Positions 8,983 through 17,135 of a DNA stretch of 64,000 nt are shown here, in pieces. Origin of the DNA: Cytophagales bacterium (GTDB lineage: Bacteria > Bacteroidota > Bacteroidia > Cytophagales > Spirosomataceae); the NCBI GenBank assembly GCA_013298125.1, contig JAAFJP010000002.1, forward strand, positions 62,001-126,000, written 5' to 3'. Within the stretch, counting starts at the first letter, position 1. Every line of letters begins with the position of its first letter. Made by a program: the position numbers and the translations under genes. The notes beneath the pieces are model-generated. The model was given only the letters and a program-made list of their open reading frames with translations, had not been told where the DNA came from and did no database searches.

Positions 8983-10254
8983 ATGTTGTATCAAAACTTT
9001 TTTTATTCCCCACAAGCTGATGCTTTGTTTTCTGACAAAGCAACGATTGGCTATATGCTCCAATTTGAGTCAGCGTTGGCACAAGCACAGGCAAAACATG
9101 GCATGATTCCACAGGCTTGTGCAGATATAATTTATAACAATTGTGTAATAGAAAATATTGATATTCAACTACTTATCTCACAAGTTGGGTTAGGTGGTAA
9201 TGCTTGTATTCCTTTGGTAAAGCAATTGACCAATGTTGTAAAAAAGCAAAATACAGAAGCCGCTGGATATGTTCATTTTGGTGCTACAAGCCAAGATGTT
9301 ATTGATACCGCTACGATTTTACAAGCAAAAGATGCGATAATTTTAATTCAAAAAGATTTAGACAAAGTCATAAATCAGCTACAAATTTTATCCGAAAATC
9401 ACCAAAAAACCCTTATGATTGGCAGGTCGTTCATGCAACAGGCAAGACCAATAACTTTTGGCTATAAAGTTGATACTTGGATAGATGGATTAACTCGTGC
9501 CAAAGAAAGAATTGAAAGAATTTTGCAGGATTGTTTTGTTGTACAATTAGGTGGTGCGGTAGGCAACAAATCGGCTTTTGGGGAATATGGAGATAATATT
9601 TCAGAATCTTTGGCAACAATTTTACAACTCAAAAATTCCAAACTTTCATGGCATACCCAAAGAGATAGAATCGTTGAAATTGCCTCTGTTCTGGGAATTC
9701 TCATTGGGTCAATTTCCAAAATAGCCAAGGATATTTCATTGTTGATGCAAACGGAAATTGGAGAAGTTTTTGAGTCTTCCGAAGAAGGAAAGGGTGGTTC
9801 ATCAACTATGCCTCATAAAAGAAACCCTGTTGCTTGCATTGCTATCCTTGCCAATGCCCAAAGAATCCCCAATTTAGTGGCAACAATGCTCTCATGTATG
9901 ACCCAAGACCACGAACGAGCAACGGGGCAATGGCACGCAGAATGGGAAACATTTAGCCAAATTATTCAACTTACGGGAGGTGCATTGCATCAGGCTGTTA
10001 ATTTAACTAATGGTTTGGAAGTCAATATTTTAAATATGTCAAAAAACATGGAAGCGACTAATGGATTGATTTATGCAGAGTCGGTTTCTTTGGCTTTATC
10101 AAAATTTATTGGAAAAAGTGAAGCCCATCAATTTGTAGAAAAGAATTGTCGAGAGGCGGTTAGACAAGGAGTTCATTTGAAGGAGTATTTGAGTAGTCAA
10201 GAAATTATTAAGAAGTATTTTTCTAAGGAGGTTTTTGAGAAATTATTTTTGTAA
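8983..10254 (+). CDS. pcaB: 3-carboxy-cis,cis-muconate cycloisomerase
   Basis: A 423-residue member of the fumarase/aspartase superfamily. The superfamily signature GGSSTMPHKRNP occupies residues 271-282, and the upstream blocks GATSQDVIDTA (100-110) and QLGGAVGNKSAFG (188-200) fit PcaB. It lactonises 3-carboxy-cis,cis-muconate to 4-carboxymuconolactone, between PcaGH and PcaC in the pathway. It is the last gene of the operon and is followed within about 10 bases by the outermost copy of the attC-like repeats. Confidence 0.93.
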   Translation: MLYQNFFYSPQADALFSDKATIGYMLQFESALAQAQAKHGMIPQACADIIYNNCVIENIDIQLLISQVGLGGNACIPLVKQLTNVVKKQNTEAAGYVHFGATSQDVIDTATILQAKDAIILIQKDLDKVINQLQILSENHQKTLMIGRSFMQQARPITFGYKVDTWIDGLTRAKERIERILQDCFVVQLGGAVGNKSAFGEYGDNISESLATILQLKNSKLSWHTQRDRIVEIASVLGILIGSISKIAKDISLLMQTEIGEVFESSEEGKGGSSTMPHKRNPVACIAILANAQRIPNLVATMLSCMTQDHERATGQWHAEWETFSQIIQLTGGALHQAVNLTNGLEVNILNMSKNMEATNGLIYAESVSLALSKFIGKSEAHQFVEKNCREAVRQGVHLKEYLSSQEIIKKYFSKEVFEKLFL

Positions 10255-10261
10255 GTTTTAA

Positions 10262-10460
10262 TTTCCAACGGAAAGGGCTTGTGGTCAGGTGGGGTATTTG
10301 AAACTCGTCCGCCCGAACGTCTGCCGATATAAATTACTGATGTTCAATTACTTACAAATGTACAATAGGTTTCCGTCCGCCGAAACAAAAGTACAATAAA
10401 ATTACCAATGTTCAATAACTTCCGTCAGCCCCCACTTGCCACAAACCCATGTTGGGTGCA
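10262..10460 (-). repeat. attC-like recombination site A (distal end of cassette array)
   Basis: About 199 bp. Read on the minus strand it begins TGCACCCAAC, then ATGGGT, then TTGTGGCAAGTGGGG, and ends CCCCACCTGACCACAAG, CCCTTTCC, GTTGGAAA: paired outer (R-like) and inner (L-like) arms with short spacers, the plan of an integron attC site. The right edge on the plus strand (GTTGGGTGCA, 10451-10460) is the exact complement of TGCACCCAAC at 11503-11512, the other end of the same gene module. The rest of the gap to 10629 shows no gene. Confidence 0.65.
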
Positions 10461-10629
10461 GCCGATTTTTGCCTGTCGAATAGAATCCCAAAGTGCGATA
10501 ACGAAACAACGTTCAATGGCAATAATATTTCGAAGTCCTTGAAAAATGTCCGCAGGTATTCAGAATATTATTATTCATCTGAAAATAAATCTTACAAAAA
10601 TTAATCAGAGGACGATAAATAGTTTTTTT

Positions 10630-11079
10630 TTACTTATTTTCTTTCAAAAGCAGAAGTTTAGAAATTAGCCTTTCCTCGTCAATTCTATCGCCTATGTCGC
10701 CACCACGAAGCTTTTTACGTGGGAGAGAATCTACTTTTTGAATATCATCTTTGTCTTTCTTCAAGCGAGTCCATTTTTTTGATAGTTCTACAAACATTGC
10801 TTCTTTGCCAATATTTTTTATGCTCAAATGTAATAAAGTATCATTTTTATATTCGTCAGAATTCTTATATACTAAATCATTACCTGAATACAAACTCATA
10901 AATAGCGGTTGATTATTATTGGTATTCCTTTTTTCGCTGTTCTCAACTGTGATTATTAAAGTGGCACTTTTTTGATTATCAAATTGTCCAACCCATGTGC
11001 CACATGAATCACATTTATTTTGGCTACAACTTACAAAGAGTACAACCAAAAATATCAAAATTAGAGTTAATTTATTCAT
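10630..11079 (-). CDS. small lipoprotein of unknown function (cassette-borne)
   Basis: About 149 residues from the ATG at 11079 (MNKLTLILIF); an upstream TTG at 11094 would overlap the preceding gene. The N-terminus is a lipoprotein signal peptide with lipobox FVSC, so the product should be lipid-anchored. The mature part begins NKCDSCGTWVGQF, reminiscent of small beta-barrel lipoproteins that measure or bind ligands, and has a basic C-terminus (LPRKKLRGGD). No family recognised. It follows the gene at 11081-11398 directly and lies in the same module, between repeats A and B. Confidence 0.7.
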   Translation of the reverse strand: MNKLTLILIFLVVLFVSCSQNKCDSCGTWVGQFDNQKSATLIITVENSEKRNTNNNQPLFMSLYSGNDLVYKNSDEYKNDTLLHLSIKNIGKEAMFVELSKKWTRLKKDKDDIQKVDSLPRKKLRGGDIGDRIDEERLISKLLLLKENK

Positions 11080-11080
11080 A

Positions 11081-11398
11081 TCAATTGTGTTCAATTTCTA
11101 TAATTTCATTTTTGATTTTCAAAATCATATTGTTGATGTCATCAAGTGCTTTTTTTCTGGTTGATTTTGAGGTACTTGCAAAAATCCACCAAATAACTCC
11201 AACAACAACAAATAAAAATCCTCCAATAAGAAATCCAATACTTTCGGCAGGTAGTCCAATTACCATTAGAAGAATACCAAAAAGAGTTAGAACTTTGCCA
11301 ATAGAACTTCCTGAACCCACTTTTGGAAGTTGTTGCATTTTAGTTTCTAATGCGGCTAATTCTTGTTTCTTCTGAATTAAGATTTGTTTGTTTTCCAT
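11081..11398 (-). CDS. small membrane protein with coiled-coil ends (cassette-borne)
   Basis: 105 residues. An N-terminal charged helix (residues 1-25) is followed by two hydrophobic segments at about 35-55 and 57-75 separated by a very short turn, then a C-terminal charged, coiled-coil-like helix (about 82-105). This gives a hairpin membrane protein with both ends on the same side. Function unknown. First gene of the two-gene module between repeats B and A. Confidence 0.7.
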   Translation of the reverse strand: MENKQILIQKKQELAALETKMQQLPKVGSGSSIGKVLTLFGILLMVIGLPAESIGFLIGGFLFVVVGVIWWIFASTSKSTRKKALDDINNMILKIKNEIIEIEHN

Positions 11399-11502
11399 AA
11401 TTTTTCATTTTTAGTTTAATCTGTTAATTCAAGGATTTGTAGTTTTATTTATTTGACTGTCCTTGTTGTAACATTGTCCAATAAAGCAGGTTCTCCTTCG
11501 GT

Positions 11503-11704
11503 TGCACCCAACGATAGGGCTTTGCGATGTTGGGGAATTTGAAATTCGTCTGCCTGGAACCGCTGCCCAATTGAAAAACTGATGATGAAGATAAGAACAA
11601 AAAGCTAAATTGAAGAACTTCTGCCCGAACCGATGCCAAATAGCGAACTAATGCTCATGTGTATTGCTTCTGCCCCAATATTGCAAAACCCACTGTTAGT
11701 GGCA
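11503..11704 (-). repeat. attC-like recombination site B
   Basis: 202 bp. On the minus strand: TGCCACTAAC, spacer AGTGGGT, TTTGCAATATTGGGG, a central region, CCCCAACATCGCAAAG, spacer CCCTATC, then GTTGGGTGCA. Inner arms pair over about 15 bases with few mismatches. Its central region shares long blocks with site C (AAGATGAAGATAA, AACTTCTGCCCGAACC). The first ten bases are the complement of the start of the metallopeptidase module (12783-12792), and the last ten are the start of the next module. Confidence 0.7.
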
Positions 11705-11707
11705 GTT

Positions 11708-12736
11708 TTAATTCGTATAGCCTATTTCTTTTTTCAATAATTCAATAATATTTACTGTTTTACTTCTAAACATTTTCTTTGACCAATTTTTTGAAGGAGA
11801 AAGTTTTGAAAATAAATAAACAATTGCAAGCCCTTCTTCCTGCGACCAAGATGCGGTTTTCTCTGCTTTTAAAGCGTCTTCAATTTTCATTTTCCCACCT
11901 TTCGGATTTACTAACCACATTAAACTTGTATATTGTGCAACACCTTCTATTGTCAACCAATAATTGTCTATTTCAGCCAAATCTCTTTTGTCTTCTGTTA
12001 AAATTCTTTGTTGTCTTTTCTCTAATGCTTGTATTGCCTGCTTTGCCATAATTTTCATTTCATAAATTGTCTTTGCTTTGTAAGCAGCTATGAACAAATT
12101 CAATTCATTTTGAAATTCTTTGGCGTAAACTGTGTCTTTTTTATAAATATCTTGCATTATGTCATCCATAAATACTTCGTTTTCGTGTGCCGAAAAATAT
12201 TTATCAAAAGCACCATCTTCCATTCCATTATATCCGTTTTCAAATTGTTGTGAATGGCAGAATTCGTGAACGAAAACTCCTGTTGTTAATTTTTCTAGTC
12301 CAATGCCGTGGTCGTCAACTTTCTTCGCAATCCAATAGTTAAGGATTGGCATTACAAAAAATGCTTTTGCAGTTTGTCCTTTTAGTGCGTAAGTAAAAGC
12401 CATAATTCCAACTTTTCGCTCTTGTCCGTCTGGCAAAATAAATTTTCCGTTGTGAGCTTTTTTCCTCCAAATAAGTTTTTTCTCAAAAAGTTTTGGACCT
12501 TTTATTAATTCACCGTTTTTACCTGAAATATTTGAAGTAGTGTAAATAAATTTCTCGTCAAAAAATAGAAATTCGGTTGGTTTAATTGAGTCTAACTGAT
12601 ACGATTCTTTGCTTATTAATTCCCAAGCCTTAAACCATTTTGCTGTACTATATTCAAAACCTGAATTTTCGCCTTTTGTAGATTGTCCAAAAATACTGTT
12701 ACTAATGAACAGAAGTATAATTAATATTTTTTTCAT
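11708..12736 (-). CDS. secreted zinc metallopeptidase-like protein (cassette-borne)
   Basis: 342 residues with a signal peptide (MKKILIILLFISNSIFGQ). A gluzincin-type zinc motif HEFCH lies at residues 157-161, followed by HENEVFMDDI and a downstream EGVAQY block that may supply the third ligand. It would be exported to the periplasm or beyond. No named family was recognised. It is the only gene of its module, ending four bases before site B and beginning about 50 bases after site C, which is what a single-gene integron cassette looks like. Confidence 0.75.
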   Translation of the reverse strand: MKKILIILLFISNSIFGQSTKGENSGFEYSTAKWFKAWELISKESYQLDSIKPTEFLFFDEKFIYTTSNISGKNGELIKGPKLFEKKLIWRKKAHNGKFILPDGQERKVGIMAFTYALKGQTAKAFFVMPILNYWIAKKVDDHGIGLEKLTTGVFVHEFCHSQQFENGYNGMEDGAFDKYFSAHENEVFMDDIMQDIYKKDTVYAKEFQNELNLFIAAYKAKTIYEMKIMAKQAIQALEKRQQRILTEDKRDLAEIDNYWLTIEGVAQYTSLMWLVNPKGGKMKIEDALKAEKTASWSQEEGLAIVYLFSKLSPSKNWSKKMFRSKTVNIIELLKKEIGYTN

Positions 12737-12782
12737 TTAAACTTTCTTGAATTTTGTTTAGTTACGGACTGTCCGCAAAAAT

Positions 12783-12989
12783 TGCCACTAACGAACAGGT
12801 ATTGCCGATGGTTGGGAAATAGAATTCCGTCCGTTCGTAACCGCTGCCTATTTGAAATACAAAAGATGAAGATAACAACTAAAAGCCAAATTGAAAAACT
12901 TCTGCCCGAACCAAAGCCCAATAAAGCTCAAATGCCCATTGTTATTACTTCCGCCCAACTATTGGCAATACCCATGTTACCTGCTGGCA
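12783..12989 (-). repeat. attC-like recombination site C
   Basis: 207 bp. Minus strand: TGCCAGCAGGTAAC, spacer ATGGG, TATTGCCAATAGTTGGG, central region, CCCAACCATCGGCAATA, spacer CCTGTTC, then GTTAGTGGCA. The stop codon of the upstream DUF5360 gene (TAA) is inside the first arm, as often seen for integron cassette genes. The expected partner for TGCCAGCAGGTAAC at the start of its own module was not found between 15258 and 16052. Confidence 0.7.
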
Positions 12990-13375
12990 TTTTTTTTGTT
13001 GTCCATTAGTTTTGGAATGAAAAATAATGGATAAAGTAATAAAAATAAATTGGGTATCCACCAAGTTATGTCTGTTTCTTTTGCAAGTGTCCAATAAGAT
13101 ATAGCTTGTAAACCTGAAACACTTGTCAAGATTAAGGAAATTAATGCGTAAATGCCCCACTTGGGATTGCCTTTTTTATGAAGTATCAAACTATAAATCC
13201 CTGTTGTAGAAACTAAAATATCTAATGGGAAAAATGACCAATTCCAATTTACTAAAATAGGATTTTTGTAGTCGTTGTATAAGTAAATATCGGGTATCAA
13301 ATGAAAGATAGTTATTGTCCAATAGGCAATGAAACCAAAATCTACGATAATAAAGAAATATTTTAGTTTTTTCAT
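12977..13375 (-). CDS. four-helix membrane protein, YvaD/DUF5360-like
   Basis: 132 residues from the ATG at 13375 (MKKLKYFFIIVDFGFIAYWT). Four hydrophobic segments are evident, with the conserved-looking FHLIPD motif after the first and a central WNWSFFPLDI block, as in the DUF5360 family typified by Bacillus YvaD. Function unknown. Its ATG overlaps the stop of the preceding gene in ATGA form. The C-terminal codons NASR-stop run into repeat site C. Confidence 0.75.
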   Translation of the reverse strand: MKKLKYFFIIVDFGFIAYWTITIFHLIPDIYLYNDYKNPILVNWNWSFFPLDILVSTTGIYSLILHKKGNPKWGIYALISLILTSVSGLQAISYWTLAKETDITWWIPNLFLLLYPLFFIPKLMDNKKNASR

Positions 13376-13791
13376 TTTGCTTTTGTCCAAGTTTGAGTTT
13401 GATAAAATAAGCCCCAATAGCCACGAACTTTCAACATATTATTCTCGGTTAGCCACATTGTGCAAGTATAAGTTTTACCACTTTGTGGGTCGTAAATTTT
13501 ACCACCTTTCCATTCATTGTCTTTGTAATTAAAATTTGTCAAAATAAGTAAACCAATTAGTTGGTTACTTCTCTTTAATTTGTCAGGGTTTTCTGTGTCT
13601 GTAAAAGGAATTCCATTATTATCATTTGGTTTTTTAAGCCATGTGATTTTCCCAAAATATTTTCCGTCCTGTTCATAAATTTCAGTAATCCCTTCTTTAT
13701 CTTCCGATAACCACGTTCCTACAATTTGATTTTGTGAAATTGCTTTATTACTCAATAAGCAAATAAATATTAGTAAGAGTATATTTTTCAT
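13372..13791 (-). CDS. exported DUF2147 family protein
   Basis: 139 residues with signal peptide (MKNILLLIFICLLSNKAISQ). The mature chain starts IVGTWLSEDKEG and contains GGKIYDPQSGKTYTCTMWL and KVRGYWGLFYQTQTW, the hallmarks of DUF2147, a small periplasmic beta-barrel family of unknown function. Many Bacteroidota carry such a gene in the chromosome proper; here it is in the accessory array, two bases downstream of the desaturase-like gene. Confidence 0.88.
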   Translation of the reverse strand: MKNILLLIFICLLSNKAISQNQIVGTWLSEDKEGITEIYEQDGKYFGKITWLKKPNDNNGIPFTDTENPDKLKRSNQLIGLLILTNFNYKDNEWKGGKIYDPQSGKTYTCTMWLTENNMLKVRGYWGLFYQTQTWTKAK

Positions 13792-13793
13792 TT

Positions 13794-15197
13794 TTATAAT
13801 TTATAAGTAAAGCCAAATAAAATATTTGCAGATATATCTTCCCCTGCACTTTGCCCTGTCCAATTACCTGTTAGATAATGTACTCCTTTCACAAAATCAG
13901 TAATTATTAAACCATCTGTAATTCTAAGTGATAGGTTATCATTTAGGCGATAAGAAAACCCTACATAGGTTATTAAACTTGTGTAGATATTTATTTTGGG
14001 AGGTTTTTCAGCATCGGTTAAATAATTCTCATTGCTAATTCCAATGCCATAAGCATTTATGAAACTCCATTTAGGGAAGCGTTTGAGTACTTTGTTTTTT
14101 TCTGCAATACCCCATAATGACGTATTAGAAATGAATCCATCTACTGGTGTCTGGGTGATTTTAGTAATTCCTTTAACTCTCGTTTCAAAATAGTGCACTG
14201 AAAAAAGTATTCCCCAATATTTTGAATTTTTAGGATTAAATTTGAGGTCTACCAAAACTATTGGTGCGAAACCAATAGTTAAATCTTTTTTCTCTTCTAT
14301 ACTTTCAATAATATATGGTTTCCCTAAACCAAGATTGGCTACTAATTCAAAAGACTGTGCAGGAACTTTATTTGAAAAAGTAAAAAATAATAGAGCACCT
14401 ATTACTATCTTTTTTGAACCGCCTTTGATTCTATCTTGTAAATTTTGGTATACTTTGTGGTAGTCTTTAAACTCTGTCTTGCACCATTTGTCCCACCAAG
14501 TAAAATATAATCCATAGTTACCATTAAATTTTGAATGATGTAAATTATGATGTGTTGATGGTGTTTTCACTTTGAAGAACCAATGTGTATTAAATTTTCT
14601 CGGATAAATTTCATAGCCCAAATGTCCAATTACATTTAGTATCATCTGTAAAATTTGCCATCCAAATAATGCAAATAAATGTACAGGAAACAAAAATGAA
14701 AAAATTATATAAGCACCTGCTTCAATGAGAGCTTCTAATGGATGAAAAGAAAATGCTGCAAAAGGGCTTGGGTCTGTACTTTGATGATGAACTTTGTGAA
14801 TGTACTTGAATAGTTTTGGATGGTGCATAAGTCTGTGCGTCCAATAAAACCAAGTGTCGTGTAATAAAATCATAACGACAATACTGAATACAAAATAAGC
14901 CCAACCATAGTCACTTATGTTCTTGTAAATTTTTGTGTAGCCGTTGATTTGTGCAAAATAAAGTGCAATATCAACATAAGAAAAAACAAGCAAAGTAGCT
15001 ATCGAAAATTTTATTTCGTGACGCAAGTTTTTGCTGGTACTTCGTTGAATTTCTTGTATTCTTCTATGTTTGAATTTGTTTTTGAACCATACCCAAAATA
15101 GCATGAAAAAGGGAATAGCAACAGCACCATAAATAAGTGTATTGGTGAGGAAGTCAATAATTCCGTAGCGAAATAAATTTTCAATTTGTAACATCAT
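13794..15197 (-). CDS. sterol desaturase/fatty acid hydroxylase fused to a beta-barrel-like C-terminal domain
   Basis: 467 residues from ATG 15197. Residues about 1-255 are an integral-membrane di-iron hydroxylase with three histidine boxes: HDTWFYWTHRLMHH (113-126), HKVHH (134-138) and HHNLHH (216-221). A second hydrophobic stretch resembling a signal peptide (IVIGALLFFTFSNKVPAQS, about 263-281) precedes some 185 residues of alternating beta-strand pattern ending in a terminal aromatic-rich strand (LFGFTYKL), as in outer-membrane or porin-like barrels. This may be a true fusion, or two genes joined by loss of an intervening stop. Membrane hydroxylation of a lipid or carotenoid is the likely chemistry. 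Confidence 0.8.
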   Translation of the reverse strand: MMLQIENLFRYGIIDFLTNTLIYGAVAIPFFMLFWVWFKNKFKHRRIQEIQRSTSKNLRHEIKFSIATLLVFSYVDIALYFAQINGYTKIYKNISDYGWAYFVFSIVVMILLHDTWFYWTHRLMHHPKLFKYIHKVHHQSTDPSPFAAFSFHPLEALIEAGAYIIFSFLFPVHLFALFGWQILQMILNVIGHLGYEIYPRKFNTHWFFKVKTPSTHHNLHHSKFNGNYGLYFTWWDKWCKTEFKDYHKVYQNLQDRIKGGSKKIVIGALLFFTFSNKVPAQSFELVANLGLGKPYIIESIEEKKDLTIGFAPIVLVDLKFNPKNSKYWGILFSVHYFETRVKGITKITQTPVDGFISNTSLWGIAEKNKVLKRFPKWSFINAYGIGISNENYLTDAEKPPKINIYTSLITYVGFSYRLNDNLSLRITDGLIITDFVKGVHYLTGNWTGQSAGEDISANILFGFTYKL

Positions 15198-15277
15198 ATT
15201 TTTAATTTTAAATGATGATGCAAAAATGTGTGCATTAAAAACAAAATCCTTTGACAAAAGTCAAAAAGCGAAATTAG

Positions 15278-15940
15278 CTACCTCTTATTTCTAATCCTGC
15301 TCAAAGTTTCTTGTGAAATGCCTAAGTAAGAAGCAATCATGCCTAATGAAGCTTTTTGTAGTATTTGTGGTTGACACTCTAATATTTTCTTGTAGCGTTC
15401 AGTTGCAGATTGATATTGAAAAGACATTGTTCTTTCTTCCAATTCGATGTAATATTTTTCTATTAATAGTCGCCCTATCAGATTAAACTCTGAATACTTT
15501 TTGAACAGCATTTGTAAATTTTCATAACTGATTGTATAAAAAATGCTGTCTTCTAAAACTTCAATTGTTTCAAAACTTGATTTCTGCGAAATAAAGGAAT
15601 ACATAGATACAACTGGGTCGTTTTCAAAAGCAAACCAAGAAGTAATTTCTTTACCGTCTTGGTTATAAAAACCTCTAACAAAACCTGATTTTAAGAAATA
15701 CAAATACTTACAAATTTTACCTTGTTCCAAAATGAGTTCCCCTTTTGTAAATTCTCTAACCAATATAATATCAGTTAATTCATTTTTTGCGTCTTTACTA
15801 ATATTCGCAAATTGGTTTAATATGTCGAAGATGTTGTCCAATGTTGAGGGTTCTGTTATGCTTGCAGATAACTCTCTAATATACGAAAGTTTTGTCGTAC
15901 TTTTTGTATTGTTTGTCGTACTTCTCGTATTGTTTGGCAC
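15278..15940 (-). CDS. Crp/Fnr-family transcriptional regulator with repetitive N-terminus
   Basis: 220 residues. Residues about 35-150 are a cyclic-nucleotide-binding-like domain (FTKGELILEQGKICKYLYFL), and about 165-220 a short winged-helix with LGMIASYLGISQETLSRIR. No cNMP-binding arginine motif is evident, as in many Bacteroidota relatives. The start appears to be GTG at 15940, because no ATG exists before the domain and an in-frame stop lies just upstream. The first 16 residues (NNTRSTT NNTKSTT) come from 21-bp tandem DNA repeats. It precedes the desaturase gene and may control it. Confidence 0.82.
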   Translation of the reverse strand: MPNNTRSTTNNTKSTTKLSYIRELSASITEPSTLDNIFDILNQFANISKDAKNELTDIILVREFTKGELILEQGKICKYLYFLKSGFVRGFYNQDGKEITSWFAFENDPVVSMYSFISQKSSFETIEVLEDSIFYTISYENLQMLFKKYSEFNLIGRLLIEKYYIELEERTMSFQYQSATERYKKILECQPQILQKASLGMIASYLGISQETLSRIRNKR

Positions 15941-16002
15941 TTTGCCAATTTTTTATTGTACTATTTTTGTCGTACTTTTTGTTTGTCGTACTTTTCGTAT
16001 TG
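15891..16002. repeat. two pairs of 21-bp direct repeats flanking a palindrome, at the recombinase/array junction
   Basis: Four copies of TTTGTCGTACTTTTTGTATTG: 15891-15911, 15912-15932, 15966-15981 (shortened) and 15982-16002. Between the pairs is the palindrome TTGGCA-CTT-TGCCAA (15934-15948), which overlaps the GTG start of the Crp-like gene. The position between recombinase stop and first array gene is where an attI-like site with recombinase-binding direct repeats would lie; autoregulatory binding by the Crp-like protein is the alternative. Confidence 0.7.
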
Positions 16003-16052
16003 TTGAGTTTTACGTTCCTAAAACTATAAATTCTTTCAAGAAATTCCAAATA

Positions 16053-17135
16053 TTATTCATCTTTTAAATTCAAATTATCAAAAGGGCTTACAATATTTTG
16101 GATGGTACGGTTGCTTACGTGTGTGTATCTGAGGGTGGTTTTGATATCGTTGTGTCCCAATAATTCTTGTATTAATCTTATGTCAGTTCCACGCTCGTGT
16201 AAATGTGTTGCGTAGCTATGTCTAAGGCTATGAAAAGTAACATCTTGAATAATTTTTGCTTCATTTTTTGCCCGATGAAAAATCTGTTGCAAACTCCTTG
16301 TGCTATATGGTTCTTCCTTCTGTTGTCCTTCAAAAAGCCAATATTTGGGTTTATACGTGGCATAATATTTTCGTAATAGTTCAAGAATCCCTTGCGACAA
16401 AACCACCATCCTGTCTTTTTTACCTTTTGCCCCTTTAATATTTATCACCATTCTTTCAGAGTGAATATCCTTTATCCTCAAACTGACAACCTCGCCAACC
16501 CTTAACCCAGCCGAATAAGCCAAGAAAAGCATAGTCTTGTGTTTGAGGTTTTCTAATTTTGAGAATAATCGTTCCACTTGACTGATTGCCAACACATTAG
16601 GTAACTGCAAAGGTCTTTTAGGTCTTGGAATTTCAAAAAATATTTTTTCTTTCCCCAACACCTTTTCATAATAAAACTTAATCGCATTAATTCGACTATG
16701 CAGAGTATTTTCTGAAAGATTTAACGTATTAGTACAGTACAAAAAATAATCTCTCAATCGGTTTGCATCCAATTCATCCACATTTTTACTTTTCAAAACG
16801 TACAACAATTGGGCAAACTCATTCCTGTAAGTTGTGATAGTACTCGGGCTATACGCCTTTAATTGTAGCGTCTCTACAAACTTATGTAAGGCAGGTTGAT
16901 TGACAGCATCAATATTTGACAGCACTTCTTTTCCAATAAGACTTTTGGGTGCTAAATTGAATTTCTCACGATAAAATGCCGAATCCAGAACGTACCAAGC
17001 CTTTTTGGAGTTACTCCACTTCACGCCTACCAATTTTCGGACACGCTGATTCATCTCCTCATTTCTTTCAAAATGGATATAAATCACGTCTTTGCCTTTA
17101 TGATTAGCGAGTTCATATTTTATCTCAATTGCCAT
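16053..17135 (-). CDS. tyrosine recombinase with IntI-like C-terminus (array integrase)
   Basis: 360 residues. Catalytic residues: R212 (AGLRVGEVVSL), a beta-hairpin lysine near 239-240, H302-x-x-R305 (HSLRHSYATH), H328 (LLGHND) and nucleophile Y337 (RYTHV). The core-binding SAM-like domain is about 80-165. The tail SNRTIQNIVSPFDNL resembles the VRSPLD end of integron integrases, but the insert that integron integrases carry before the H-x-x-R motif is not evident. An extra N-terminal domain (1-70) contains VRKLVGVKWSNSKKAWYV. The gene overlaps ssb by 11 bases and points towards an array of attC-like repeats in the same orientation, suggesting it moves those cassettes. Confidence 0.9.
   Translation of the reverse strand: MAIEIKYELANHKGKDVIYIHFERNEEMNQRVRKLVGVKWSNSKKAWYVLDSAFYREKFNLAPKSLIGKEVLSNIDAVNQPALHKFVETLQLKAYSPSTITTYRNEFAQLLYVLKSKNVDELDANRLRDYFLYCTNTLNLSENTLHSRINAIKFYYEKVLGKEKIFFEIPRPKRPLQLPNVLAISQVERLFSKLENLKHKTMLFLAYSAGLRVGEVVSLRIKDIHSERMVINIKGAKGKKDRMVVLSQGILELLRKYYATYKPKYWLFEGQQKEEPYSTRSLQQIFHRAKNEAKIIQDVTFHSLRHSYATHLHERGTDIRLIQELLGHNDIKTTLRYTHVSNRTIQNIVSPFDNLNLKDE

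Noticed and set aside
11081-11094. TTG start for the small lipoprotein
   Set aside because: The ATG at 11079 directly precedes the signal peptide and avoids overlap.
15891-16002. CRISPR-like array
   Set aside because: Units are contiguous or overlap coding sequence, with no regular unique spacers and no cas genes.
16053-17135. Prophage integrase
   Set aside because: No phage structural, lysis or replication genes and no tRNA attachment site are nearby; the attC-like repeats give a better explanation.
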